Source: Hyphomonadaceae bacterium (lineage in GTDB: Bacteria; Pseudomonadota; Alphaproteobacteria; Caulobacterales; Hyphomonadaceae). From it: a stretch of DNA of 64,000 nt. The stretch's first letter is position 1. Every line of letters begins with the position of its first letter. The translations under genes were made by a program, and so were the position numbers. Below, piece by piece: positions 1 through 7,858 of this stretch. The DNA lies in assembly GCA_024742355.1 (NCBI GenBank), contig JANSYM010000001.1, forward strand, positions 124,001-188,000, read 5' to 3'. A model generated the notes under the pieces. The model made no database searches, was not told the DNA's origin, and saw only the letters and a list, made by a program, of their open reading frames with translations.

Positions 1-217
1 CAGCGCCAAAAGTCACATCGGCATTCAGTTTCACGCTCCTCGGGGAAACCGCGATCGTCGAATCAATCGCTTCTTTTCGACCAAACGTCGCCTGCGAATC
101 CGGCGCGATCTCGGATGCCTGGATCAGAACTGGAAGATCGGTGTACGAGTAGGTTGTCTGCGCCATGGCTGGCAGGCAACACAAGCCGAACAGTCCTGCA
201 GTAAATATAGATTTCAA
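1..217 (-). CDS. Partial gene for a secreted protein of unknown function (N-terminal part)
   Basis: The reading frame opens with a TTG at 217-215 preceded by GAGGGAG at 224-230 and runs off the left edge of the window, so only about 72 codons are visible. The first 20 or so residues form a good Sec signal peptide: a lysine, then a hydrophobic core, then a small-residue site reading AMA before QTT. No domain is recognisable in the part that remains. A GTG further upstream in another frame gives a longer reading, but it has no signal peptide and lacks this ribosome binding site. The protein is probably periplasmic or exported. Function unknown. Confidence 0.6.
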   Translation of the reverse strand, partial: MKSIFTAGLFGLCCLPAMAQTTYSYTDLPVLIQASEIAPDSQATFGRKEAIDSTIAVSPRSVKLNADVTFGA

Positions 218-283
218 GAATTACTCCCTCAGATCCCAAACTCACTTTGAGGAAGATTTCCAGCCTGTCAATCAGGATTGAAT

Positions 284-814
284 TTACAGCGTGACCGCCA
301 TGACAATATCGTTGAAAGTCTGGCCGCCGACCTGGAACTGTCGCTCGCCGACCTTCTGGAACCCGGCGCGCTCATAGAAGGCAACCGCCCGGTGGTTCTG
401 GTCATAGGTGCCGAGCAGCATGCGCTTGGCGCCGATTTCGCGGGCATGTTGCAGGGCGCTGGTCATCAGCTCCCGGCCGGTGCCGGTGCCGTGATACTTG
501 GAGAAAATGTAGATCCGCTTCAGTTCGATGTCGCCGGGTTGACCGACCGTCGGTGCTTCGACCGCCGTGGTGACCGCATATCCGATTGGCGCCTTGGTGC
601 CGAAATATTCGGCCAGCCAGCAGGCATAATTCGGATCGTTTGAAGCGATATAGTTCTTGTAGACCTCCGGCGCGTGCTGGCTCTGGCAATGCGAGATCAG
701 GTCCGCGCCGGGGATCGTTTCAGTATAGCTTTCCAGGAACGTTGCCGCACCGACGGCCCCGAGCGCATATTCATCGCCCGAGACCGCTGGTCGGATGTTG
801 ATCCCGATCGGCAT
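284..814 (-). CDS. GNAT family N-acetyltransferase
   Basis: 176-residue protein of the GCN5-related acetyltransferase fold, which moves an acetyl group from acetyl-CoA to an amine. Residues 97-104 (ELKRIYIF) form the central strand. The acetyl-CoA pyrophosphate loop follows at 107-116 (YHGTGTGREL), and the C-terminal NHRAVAFYERAGF segment at 140-152 is typical of the family. The ATG at 814 lies one base behind the isocitrate dehydrogenase stop (TAA-G-ATG), so the two are probably co-transcribed and translationally coupled. A longer frame opening at 853 would overlap that gene and is less likely. The substrate cannot be told from sequence. Confidence 0.85.
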   Translation of the reverse strand: MPIGINIRPAVSGDEYALGAVGAATFLESYTETIPGADLISHCQSQHAPEVYKNYIASNDPNYACWLAEYFGTKAPIGYAVTTAVEAPTVGQPGDIELKRIYIFSKYHGTGTGRELMTSALQHAREIGAKRMLLGTYDQNHRAVAFYERAGFQKVGERQFQVGGQTFNDIVMAVTL

Positions 815-815
815 C

Positions 816-2036
816 TTAGCCGGCCGCCATGGCTTTTTCGAAATTGTCGCCAACTGCGTTGAGGAAGCCTTCTGTGGTCAGCCACTCTTGCTCCGGGCCA
901 ACGAGCAGCGCGAGGTCCTTGGTCATCTGGCCGCCTTCGACGGTCTTGATGATCGTGTTCTCAAGCTTCTGGGCGAACGCGGTGACTTCCGGTGTATTGT
1001 CCATGCGGCCACGGTGCTGCAGGCCACGCGTCCAGGCGAAGATTGACGCAATCGAGTTGGTCGAGGTTGCTTCGCCTTTCTGGTGGTTGCGATAGTGACG
1101 CGTCACGGTGCCGTGCGCAGCTTCGGCTTCGACCGTCTTGCCGTCCGGCGTCATCAGAACCGAAGTCATCAGGCCGAGTGAGCCGTAGCCCTGAGCAACC
1201 GTGTCAGACTGCACGTCGCCATCATAGTTCTTGCAGGCCCAGACATAGCCGCCGGACCATTTCATTGCCGCGGCCACCATGTCGTCGATCAGGCGGTGCT
1301 CATAGGTGCCACCAAATTCGTCGAACTGGTCTTTGAATTCTGCGTCGAAGACTTCCTGGAAGATGTCTTTGAAACGGCCATCATATTTTTTCAGGATGGT
1401 GTTCTTGGTCGACATGTAGACCGGCCATTTGCGCTGCAGACCATAGTTCAGACAGGCGCGCGCGAAGTCGCGGATCGAGGCGTCGAGATTGTACATGCCC
1501 ATGGCGATGCCGGCTTCAGGGAAGTCGAAGACTTCAAATTCCTGACTGTCAGAACCATCAGAAGCTTCCCATTTCATGGTCAGCTTACCAGCGCCGGGAA
1601 CCAGGAAGTCAGTTGCCTTGTACTGGTCGCCAAAAGCGTGACGGCCAACCACGACAGGCTGGGTCCAGCCGGGGACGAGGCGCGGGACATTGTTGATCAC
1701 GATCGGCTCACGGAAAACCACGCCGCCAAGGATGTTGCGGATCGTGCCGTTCGGGCTGCGCCACATCTTCTTGAGGTCGAACTCTTCAACGCGGGCTTCG
1801 TCCGGCGTGATGGTCGCGCACTTTACAGCCACGCCATATTGCTTGGTCGCATTGGCAGCGTCGATGGTGATCTGGTCATCGGTCTCGTCACGCGACTCGA
1901 TCGAAAGGTCGTAATATTTCAGGTCAATATCGAGATATGGATTGATAAGTTGATCCTTGATCATCTGCCAGATGATGCGGGTCATCTCGTCGCCATCCAT
2001 TTCGACGATCGGATTTTCGACCTTGATCTTTGCCAT
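816..2036 (-). CDS. icd: NADP-dependent isocitrate dehydrogenase
   Basis: 406 residues; decarboxylates isocitrate to 2-oxoglutarate with NADP in the TCA cycle, in the cytosol. The length and opening ([20 protein letters not shown]) are those of the homodimeric eukaryote-like class found in alphaproteobacteria, not of the E. coli type. Isocitrate contacts are visible as S94, N96 and R100 in RSPNGTIRN, then R109 and R132. The metal-binding signature [16 protein letters not shown] lies in the C-terminal half. The start at 2036 is chosen because an A/G-rich ribosome binding site precedes it; an in-frame upstream extension to 2189 has no family counterpart. The GNAT gene follows directly. Confidence 0.97.
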   Translation of the reverse strand: MAKIKVENPIVEMDGDEMTRIIWQMIKDQLINPYLDIDLKYYDLSIESRDETDDQITIDAANATKQYGVAVKCATITPDEARVEEFDLKKMWRSPNGTIRNILGGVVFREPIVINNVPRLVPGWTQPVVVGRHAFGDQYKATDFLVPGAGKLTMKWEASDGSDSQEFEVFDFPEAGIAMGMYNLDASIRDFARACLNYGLQRKWPVYMSTKNTILKKYDGRFKDIFQEVFDAEFKDQFDEFGGTYEHRLIDDMVAAAMKWSGGYVWACKNYDGDVQSDTVAQGYGSLGLMTSVLMTPDGKTVEAEAAHGTVTRHYRNHQKGEATSTNSIASIFAWTRGLQHRGRMDNTPEVTAFAQKLENTIIKTVEGGQMTKDLALLVGPEQEWLTTEGFLNAVGDNFEKAMAAG

Positions 2037-2163
2037 GGGAGGTTTTCCTTTTGCCTTTAACGGTTTGGGTGGGCCTATAGCAGGTCTGCGGGCGGCGTCA
2101 AAAGGCATGATGGGGCTGTTCTGCAGTTGACCAGTCCGGAGTGGTTGGGGCAGGAGGGCGGCA

Positions 2164-2913
2164 ATGCCTGAATCTACGCCTATTATCATCCTCCACCGGC
2201 CTCAGCTTGGTGAGAATATCGGCTCCGTCGCTCGCGTCATGTTGAACTTCGGACTGACAAAATTGCGCCTGATCGACCCGCGCGATGGCTGGCCCAATCC
2301 GGCGGCGGATCCGCTATCGGCGGGCGCTTTTGAAGCCGGGGTGGAAGTCACCGTATTTGAGACTGCCGACCAGGCGTTGGCCGATTTGCAGTTGGTGCTG
2401 GCCGCCACGGCGCGCCCGCGCGGAATGGAAAAGCCGGTAACCGATGCGACGGGCGGGGCGGCGCAGATCCAACAATGCGGTCTGGCTTCAGGCGTCCTCT
2501 TCGGCGCTGAGAATCATGGCCTGCCGAGTGAACTGGTCGGCCTCGCCGACATGATCATGACCTATCCGGTCAATCCGGCTTTTGCCTCGCTCAATCTCGC
2601 GCAAGCGGTGGGCGTGTTCTGTGCCAGCTGGGGGGCGAGTGAAGGGGCCGTCGGGCGTTGGGAAGGGGAAAAAGCCGGTGTCGAGCCGCCCGCGCCGAAG
2701 GAAGACCTGATCCGGATGTTCGAACATCTCGAGGATGAGCTTGAGCGAGCGGGCTATTTCTATCCTGCTGATAAAACGGCGCTGATGAAAACCAATATTC
2801 GCAACGCCTTCATCCGCGGCGACTGGACCATGCAGGAAGTGCGGACATTTCGCGGGGCGATCAAGGCGCTGGCGCTTGGGCGCGGCAAGGCGCGGGTCAA
2901 GCGCGAGGATTAA
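2164..2913 (+). CDS. trmJ: SpoU/TrmH-type RNA 2'-O-methyltransferase, TrmJ-like
   Basis: 249-residue SPOUT methyltransferase with all three signature motifs: [12 protein letters not shown] at 13-24, FGAENHGL at 113-120, and the SAM-knot motif [15 protein letters not shown] at 135-149. The N-terminal position of motif 1 and the helical C-terminal extension fit TrmJ, which methylates the ribose at tRNA position 32. The exact target is inferred from family likeness. The ATG at 2164 follows AGGAGGG. Its stop overlaps the stop of the convergent DUF2385 gene through a shared TTAA at 2910-2913. It is transcribed away from icd, leaving about 127 bases for both promoters. Confidence 0.9.
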   Translation: MPESTPIIILHRPQLGENIGSVARVMLNFGLTKLRLIDPRDGWPNPAADPLSAGAFEAGVEVTVFETADQALADLQLVLAATARPRGMEKPVTDATGGAAQIQQCGLASGVLFGAENHGLPSELVGLADMIMTYPVNPAFASLNLAQAVGVFCASWGASEGAVGRWEGEKAGVEPPAPKEDLIRMFEHLEDELERAGYFYPADKTALMKTNIRNAFIRGDWTMQEVRTFRGAIKALALGRGKARVKRED

Positions 2914-3347
2914 CGCTCGCGCGGCGGCAGTGCCGAAGCGCCGGGAATATTTGCCTGGACCAGCCGGGCTGACAGATCGCGGCCCTCCGCAGCGTAGGCC
3001 TTCTCGGCATTGGCGGCCTCGCCATCACAGGCGCTATGCAAGCTGCTGCCCCATGAGAACCCGGCATTGAAGCCATTGACCATCGAGCGCCGCAGACCGC
3101 CCTGATAAGGGGCTTCCAGTTCGAGGAGCCGAAGCATGTAGCTGCGCCAATATTGATCATTCCGGCCATTGCAGACGACACGAACAGCGTGGGCTTTGCC
3201 CAGCACTTCCGCCAGTGCCGTGACGTCCCGGAAATAATCCTGTGACCGTACGTTACTCTGGCCCTGCGCGGACAGAGCTGGCAAAACCGCGAGCAGACAT
3301 ACCAGGGCAACGCGGAGGCTGCGGAGATGCGAACATTTTTGGTGCAT
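2910..3347 (-). CDS. TIGR02301/DUF2385 family exported protein
   Basis: 145-residue small secreted protein of a family common in alphaproteobacteria and still without an assigned function. Residues 1-29 are a signal peptide with a core VALVCLLAVLPALSA and a probable cleavage before QG. The mature part has the family pattern: an ALAEVLGKAHAVRVVCNG stretch, then YWRSYMLRLLELE, then a VNGFNAGF stretch and a second cysteine. The two cysteines could form a disulfide. The start at 3347 lies inside the divergent dehydrogenase gene, so the two 5' ends overlap by 21 bases. An AAAGG precedes this ATG, and no later start keeps the signal peptide intact. Confidence 0.8.
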   Translation of the reverse strand: MHQKCSHLRSLRVALVCLLAVLPALSAQGQSNVRSQDYFRDVTALAEVLGKAHAVRVVCNGRNDQYWRSYMLRLLELEAPYQGGLRRSMVNGFNAGFSWGSSLHSACDGEAANAEKAYAAEGRDLSARLVQANIPGASALPPRER

Positions 3348-4304
3348 GCAAAAACCTTTGAACGGATTGAGGATGCGCTGAAACCCTTCGCGGATCAGAT
3401 CTCACCCTTAGTCCTAAGTGATGAAGGAGACCTGAAACATCCTTGGGGCGAGAGTGAGGCAAAGGCCGCCATCGCCTATGGCACGACCGATGCCTATTTC
3501 AGTCCTGCGGTTATGACCTTCTTCAAGACCATTTTCGATTTTGAGCAGCTTGACTGGTTTCAGTCGTCTGCCGCGGGCACTGAACATCCAATGATCCAGG
3601 CAATCGGACAGAAAGCGAGCCTGTTTTCTGGCAGCCATGAACAATCCGAAGCGATTGCTGAATGGGTGCTCTGGGCCGGGCTGGATCATTTTCAGCGCGG
3701 CGGCGCGCGCCGGGCGGCGCAGGCCGAACATCGTTGGGACCGGCTCGGGTTTCGCGAGATCAGCAGCACGCACTGGCTGGTCATCGGGTTCGGCGCGATT
3801 GGGCAGGCGAGCGGGCGAAGATTGCGCGCGCTGGGCGCGGAAGTGACCGGCGTTCGGCGCAGCGGAGGAAATTCGGATGCTGCCAACCAGATCGTGACAC
3901 CCGATGCCATGCAGGACGTGCTCGGCCGGGCCGACGCCGTCTTGCTCTGCCTGCCTTTATCGGACGAAACCGAAAATCTCGCTGATGCGGCGTTTTTCAA
4001 AGCCATGAAATCGGACAGCCTGTTCGTGAATGTCGGGCGCGGCGGCCTGGTCGATGAAGACGCCTTGATCGCTGCTTTGGATACCGGGCACGTGGCCCAG
4101 GCCAGTCTGGATGTTGTGCGCGAAGAACCTCTATCGGCTGAGAGCCCGATCTGGGACCACCCAAAGATCACGCTCACGCCGCATATCTCAGCCCAGACGC
4201 CGCAATCCAAGCTGCGGACAGATCAGGTGTTCCTGACCAATCTGGCGCGTTTTCTGGCTGACGAGCCACTCAAAAATCAGGTGAACGCAGACATGTTTTC
4301 GTGA
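3327..4304 (+). CDS. D-isomer-specific 2-hydroxyacid dehydrogenase
   Basis: 325-residue NAD-dependent dehydrogenase. The nucleotide-binding loop GFGAIG is at 154-159. The catalytic set of this superfamily is present: R238 in GRGG, E267 in REEP, and H286 in LTPHIS. The N-terminal domain is shorter and more divergent than in SerA, and there is no regulatory ACT domain, so this is more likely a glyoxylate/hydroxypyruvate-type or uncharacterised reductase than phosphoglycerate dehydrogenase. The ATG at 3327 has GGAGG eight bases upstream. Only one base separates its stop from the earliest possible start of the protease gene that follows. Confidence 0.9.
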   Translation: MRTFLVHAKTFERIEDALKPFADQISPLVLSDEGDLKHPWGESEAKAAIAYGTTDAYFSPAVMTFFKTIFDFEQLDWFQSSAAGTEHPMIQAIGQKASLFSGSHEQSEAIAEWVLWAGLDHFQRGGARRAAQAEHRWDRLGFREISSTHWLVIGFGAIGQASGRRLRALGAEVTGVRRSGGNSDAANQIVTPDAMQDVLGRADAVLLCLPLSDETENLADAAFFKAMKSDSLFVNVGRGGLVDEDALIAALDTGHVAQASLDVVREEPLSAESPIWDHPKITLTPHISAQTPQSKLRTDQVFLTNLARFLADEPLKNQVNADMFS

Positions 4305-4332
4305 TTTGCGACATTTGTGGCATACTGTCTTC

Positions 4333-5319
4333 ATGACGCTCAAAGGATGGACGGTATTTTCGCTCGTTCGCGCAATGACTCTGGTCTTTGTGATGGGCAT
4401 GGTCGCGGCTGTGTTTTCTGCCGCCGAAGCCACCGAGCGACGGTCACTTGTCCTGAACGCAACAGATTCCTATCGGCCCTTTACTGACGTTACGATCAAT
4501 GGCGTCGAGACGTCCGCGCTGCTCGATACCGGGGCGACCATCCCATTGATAGGTGACAGGTTCCTGGAATTCGAACCGGCTGCGGAAACCTCTCTTACAA
4601 CCGAAGACTCTGAAGCACGCATTCTCGGGATTGGCGGACAGAAATTCTATCCTGTTTCGCGTTTGCCAAAACTGTCTGCGGGCGAAGAGAGCTGGACCGA
4701 CCTGCGGGTCGCCGTGAATACGGAGAACCGCTACCCCATTCAGAAAAGCGTGTTACCGATTTCGATCTTCGAAACGCGGGTTGTGGACTTCGACTTCGGC
4801 AATCGCCGCGTGCACCTGTATGACGGCAAGCCGAAACGTGTGCGCCGCGCCCGCCACGCCTCGGTGCCATATCAGGATGTGAACAGCCTGCTCATCGTCC
4901 CGATCAGGATAAATGGAGTGTCCGGGCGCGCCCTGATCGATACAGGCGCGGATATCAGTTTTCTCAATCCTGCCTTCGCCAGTCAGTCCAGGGCGACACT
5001 TGATGAAGAACGCACGGCACTTTTACGCGGCAGCGATATGACCAATAATCGCGCCAGTATCTATCGTTTTCGACGAATCGTGATCGCCGAGAATGAAATT
5101 ACCAGGATTACACTGCCTGTGTTCGACACAGAGCTATTCGCCGAGCTGGGGTTTGGCGATGAACCGATGATGATCCTTGGCATGGACCTGCTGCAGCATT
5201 TCCGCTTGCAAGTGGACCGCGAACAGCGGCGCGTCCATTTCAATCGCTCGGTCAATCCAAGGCGCTACACCGCCGAACGTGATGCGACCAGCGTGGCGAA
5301 CGGAATCACAGTTCGATAG
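4333..5319 (+). CDS. Exported retropepsin-like aspartyl protease with two DTG domains
   Basis: About 328 residues. After an N-terminal hydrophobic segment (roughly 12-32, signal peptide or membrane anchor) come two aspartic-protease half-domains in one chain, with catalytic motifs LLDTGAT (D65) and LIDTGAD (D203). A hydrophobic ILGMDLL motif about 75 residues after the second DTG fits this fold. The active site is therefore likely built within one chain, unlike viral retropepsins, which dimerise. The Caulobacter periplasmic protease PerP is a known relative of this type; orthology is not shown. Start is uncertain: TTG 4306, ATG 4333 and ATG 4375 are all in frame and none has a strong ribosome binding site. 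Confidence 0.8.
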   Translation: MTLKGWTVFSLVRAMTLVFVMGMVAAVFSAAEATERRSLVLNATDSYRPFTDVTINGVETSALLDTGATIPLIGDRFLEFEPAAETSLTTEDSEARILGIGGQKFYPVSRLPKLSAGEESWTDLRVAVNTENRYPIQKSVLPISIFETRVVDFDFGNRRVHLYDGKPKRVRRARHASVPYQDVNSLLIVPIRINGVSGRALIDTGADISFLNPAFASQSRATLDEERTALLRGSDMTNNRASIYRFRRIVIAENEITRITLPVFDTELFAELGFGDEPMMILGMDLLQHFRLQVDREQRRVHFNRSVNPRRYTAERDATSVANGITVR

Positions 5320-5389
5320 ATTCAGTTTGCCTTCCGCACGGTCACCGTCCGGATGGGGAAGACAAGCATGAATTTAGGAGAACTGACGC

Positions 5390-6175
5390 ATGACATATGC
5401 ACCGTTTGATTTGACTGGAAAAGTCGCCCTGGTCACCGGCGGCAATCGCGGTATCGGCTTTGGCATGGCCGAAGCCCTCGCCGCCTCGAATGCCAGCGTC
5501 GCCATCTGGGGCCGCAAGGAAGCGGCAAACGCTGAAGCTGTCGAGGCGCTCTCCAAACTCGGAACCGGCGACGTTCAGGCCTGGACGGTGGATGTCTCTG
5601 ACGAACAGGCGGTCGTCGATGCGACGGCAGACGTGGTGGCCAAGATGGGCCGCATCGACAATTGCATTGCCAATGCCGGGGTCGGCTTCGGCGCCTCAAG
5701 CTTCGCAGAAATGACCACCGAGACCTGGCGCAAGAATATGGCGGTCAATCTCGATGGCGCATTCTGGACGCTCAGAGAAAGCGTCAAGCACATGACCGAA
5801 CGCGCGAAAGCCGGCGACCCGGGTGGGTCCGTGGTCGGCGTTGCCTCCCTCGCCGGTATCGAAGGAGCCGCGCGCAATCAGGCCTATGCCGCCACCAAAG
5901 GCGGATTGCCGTCCATGATACGTGGTATTGCGGCTGAGTGTGGACGCTACGGTATCCGCGCCAATTCCATCCTGCCGGGCTGGATCGCCACCGACATGAC
6001 GGCGGCAGCCCAAGGCCAGGACGTGTTCGAGACGAAAGTCATCACGCGCGTCCCGATCCGCCGCTGGGGCGAGCCGAAAGACTTTGGCGGCATGGCCGTC
6101 TATCTCGCCAGCGACGCGTCTCTCTACACGTCCGGCACGACAATGATCATCGATGGCGGCTACGCGATCTTTTAA
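5390..6175 (+). CDS. SDR family NAD(P)-dependent oxidoreductase
   Basis: 261-residue classical short-chain dehydrogenase. The cofactor loop TGGNRGIG is at 16-23, the structural NAG at 95-97, and the catalytic tetrad is N120, S153, Y166 and K170 (YAATK). A C-terminal PGWIATDM loop at 196-203 is usual in 3-oxoacyl reductase and sugar dehydrogenase relatives. Substrate not predictable. The ATG at 5390 follows AGGAGA. A strong hairpin terminator lies just downstream, shared with the convergent lipoprotein gene. Confidence 0.92.
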   Translation: MTYAPFDLTGKVALVTGGNRGIGFGMAEALAASNASVAIWGRKEAANAEAVEALSKLGTGDVQAWTVDVSDEQAVVDATADVVAKMGRIDNCIANAGVGFGASSFAEMTTETWRKNMAVNLDGAFWTLRESVKHMTERAKAGDPGGSVVGVASLAGIEGAARNQAYAATKGGLPSMIRGIAAECGRYGIRANSILPGWIATDMTAAAQGQDVFETKVITRVPIRRWGEPKDFGGMAVYLASDASLYTSGTTMIIDGGYAIF

Positions 6176-6197
6176 GGCCCGGTCGAAACTCCAGACA

Positions 6198-6235
6198 CAA
6201 AAAAGGCCCCGTCACTCCTGCGGGGCCTTTTTCAT
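6198..6235. terminator. Bidirectional rho-independent terminator between SDR and lipoprotein genes
   Basis: A perfect 11-bp stem, AAAAGGCCCCG (6201-6211) with CGGGGCCTTTT (6221-6231), closes a 9-base loop. It has A-runs on one side and T-runs on the other, so it can stop transcription in both directions between two convergent genes. Confidence 0.9.
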
Positions 6236-6253
6236 TGAAAGTGACAGCCTGAC

Positions 6254-6640
6254 TTACTGCTCAGGTGTCGTTTCGTCTTCGACGGTTTCGACAGCGTCGG
6301 TGACTGCCTCATCGACCGCGTCAGTCGCGTCAGTGACGGCATTGTCGACCGCATCGGTTGCCGCATCGACGGCAGAGTCAGCCGCGTCGGCCACGTCAGA
6401 AGCAACCTCAGCAGCAGCATCCTCGGCGGCGTCTACAGCGTCAGCGGCAACATCGCCGGCCGCGTCTACGGCGTCACCAGCAGCTTCGACAGTCGCATCG
6501 GCAGCATCACCTGCAGCATCACCTGCAGCATCAACAACTTCAGCGGCGGCATCATCTGCAGCATCGCCCGCATCGTCTGCGGCGCCACATGCAGCCAAAC
6601 CAGCAGCGGCGAACGCTGCGATCCAGAGTTTCGTACTCAT
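6254..6640 (-). CDS. Small Ala/Asp-repeat lipoprotein
   Basis: 128-residue protein that is almost all Ala, Asp, Val, Glu and Thr after the lipobox. Residues 1-18 (ending LAAC, C18) are a type II signal peptide, so the mature protein should be lipid-anchored. The rest is a run of imperfect short repeats built on DAAGDA, DAVDAA and DAVTDA units. It is strongly acidic and predicted to be helical, possibly a coiled coil or extended spacer. No enzyme motif is present. The start at 6640 follows GGGAAGAG; a longer frame opening at 6688 has no support. An opposite-strand Ser/Ala-rich reading frame over the same bases is a shadow. Confidence 0.8.
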   Translation of the reverse strand: MSTKLWIAAFAAAGLAACGAADDAGDAADDAAAEVVDAAGDAAGDAADATVEAAGDAVDAAGDVAADAVDAAEDAAAEVASDVADAADSAVDAATDAVDNAVTDATDAVDEAVTDAVETVEDETTPEQ

Positions 6641-6816
6641 TTTCTCTTCCCCTCTAGAAGATAAGCCTTCATTGGCACCGCAAAACATACAAGAATCGCG
6701 CCTGAAGTGCAGGGGAAAACTGCATTAACCACGAAAACAGGGCATTTCCCCGCGGGCATGCCTTGTCTTGCCGCAAGGTTGCCCGCGTATCGAACATTGA
6801 AAATCAGGAGGCTTTT

Positions 6817-7800
6817 ATGGGCATTCATACCCCGCTTTGCGACTTTCTCGGCACAAAACACCCAATCATGCTGGCCGGAATGGGCGGCGTTTCATACGCT
6901 GAATTGGCCGCGGCGATGTGCAATGCGGGCGGATATGGCGTGCTCGGCATGGCCGGAACGTCGCCCGAATTCATCGAATCACAGATGGCGCGCGTGAAAG
7001 AGCTCACCGACAAGCCGTTTGGGGTCGATCTCCTCGCAGCCGACCCGCGCAGCCTGGAAAAGAGCGTGGACGTCATCATCGAAGGCGGCGCAGACAGTTT
7101 CGTCGCTGGCCTCGGCGTACCGATGCCGATCATGAAGAAGCTGAAGGATGCGGGCGTAAAGGTGATGGTCGTCGGCGGTGCGGTAAAACACGCGATCAAG
7201 GCGGAACAGGCTGGCTGCGACGCTGTCATTCTGCAAGGCGGAGAAGGCGGCGGGCATACAGGCCTGGTCGGCACTTTGCCTTTAGTGGCGCAGGCCGTCG
7301 AAGCCGTGAAAATCCCTGTCGTTGCGGCGGGCGGCATCTATGATGGACGCGGGCTCGCGGCGGCTCTGTCGCTCGGCGCCGTTGGCGTCTGGATGGGCAC
7401 GCGTTTCATCGCGTCCGCGGAAGCCCACGCCGCCCAGACCTATAAGGACACCGTGGTCAATGCCGGAGATACCGACACGACCCGCACGCGCTGCTATTCC
7501 GGCAAGCCGATGCGTTGCCGGACCAATGAGTACATTCTCGACTGGGAACAACGTCCCGACGAAATTCAAGGCTTCCCGATGCAGGCGGCGCTTTCGGTGC
7601 AGCAAGATGTCCTGGGCGGCATTGGCGGTGTCACCGATGAAACACGTCTCGATGGCAACAAATCCTGTTTCGCAATGGGACAGTCCGCCGGCGGCGTGAA
7701 AGACGTCCTGCCGGTCAAAGACATTGTCGATCGGATTATGGATGAAGCAGAGGCGGCGATCGGACGTGTCGCCGCGCTCCGCGTGACGGAACCGGTTTAA
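6817..7800 (+). CDS. Nitronate monooxygenase / NAD(P)H-dependent flavin oxidoreductase family protein
   Basis: 327-residue FMN-binding TIM barrel of the 2-nitropropane dioxygenase family. Diagnostic segments are GGEGGGHTG at 141-149 (H147 is the usual active-site histidine), AAGGIYDGRG at 170-179 and GAVGVWMGTRF at 187-197 for FMN phosphate binding. Family members oxidise nitronates or act as flavin-linked reductases such as FabK. The lack of other fatty-acid genes here favours the general nitronate monooxygenase label. The ATG at 6817 follows CAGGAGG with good spacing; an in-frame opening at 6763 is upstream noise. Confidence 0.88.
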   Translation: MGIHTPLCDFLGTKHPIMLAGMGGVSYAELAAAMCNAGGYGVLGMAGTSPEFIESQMARVKELTDKPFGVDLLAADPRSLEKSVDVIIEGGADSFVAGLGVPMPIMKKLKDAGVKVMVVGGAVKHAIKAEQAGCDAVILQGGEGGGHTGLVGTLPLVAQAVEAVKIPVVAAGGIYDGRGLAAALSLGAVGVWMGTRFIASAEAHAAQTYKDTVVNAGDTDTTRTRCYSGKPMRCRTNEYILDWEQRPDEIQGFPMQAALSVQQDVLGGIGGVTDETRLDGNKSCFAMGQSAGGVKDVLPVKDIVDRIMDEAEAAIGRVAALRVTEPV

Positions 7801-7858
7801 CCTCGCCAAATCATTTCCTCCCTGATAGCGTTCACCTTAACGGGTACAGGAGGATAAA

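Noticed and set aside
816-2189. Longer form of isocitrate dehydrogenase
   Set aside because: The extra N-terminus to 2189 has no family match, and the ribosome binding site supports the start at 2036.
6153-6728. Ser/Ala-rich 191-residue frame over the lipoprotein
   Set aside because: It is the reverse reading of the Ala/Asp repeat gene. The lipobox, ribosome binding site and terminator support the minus-strand gene.
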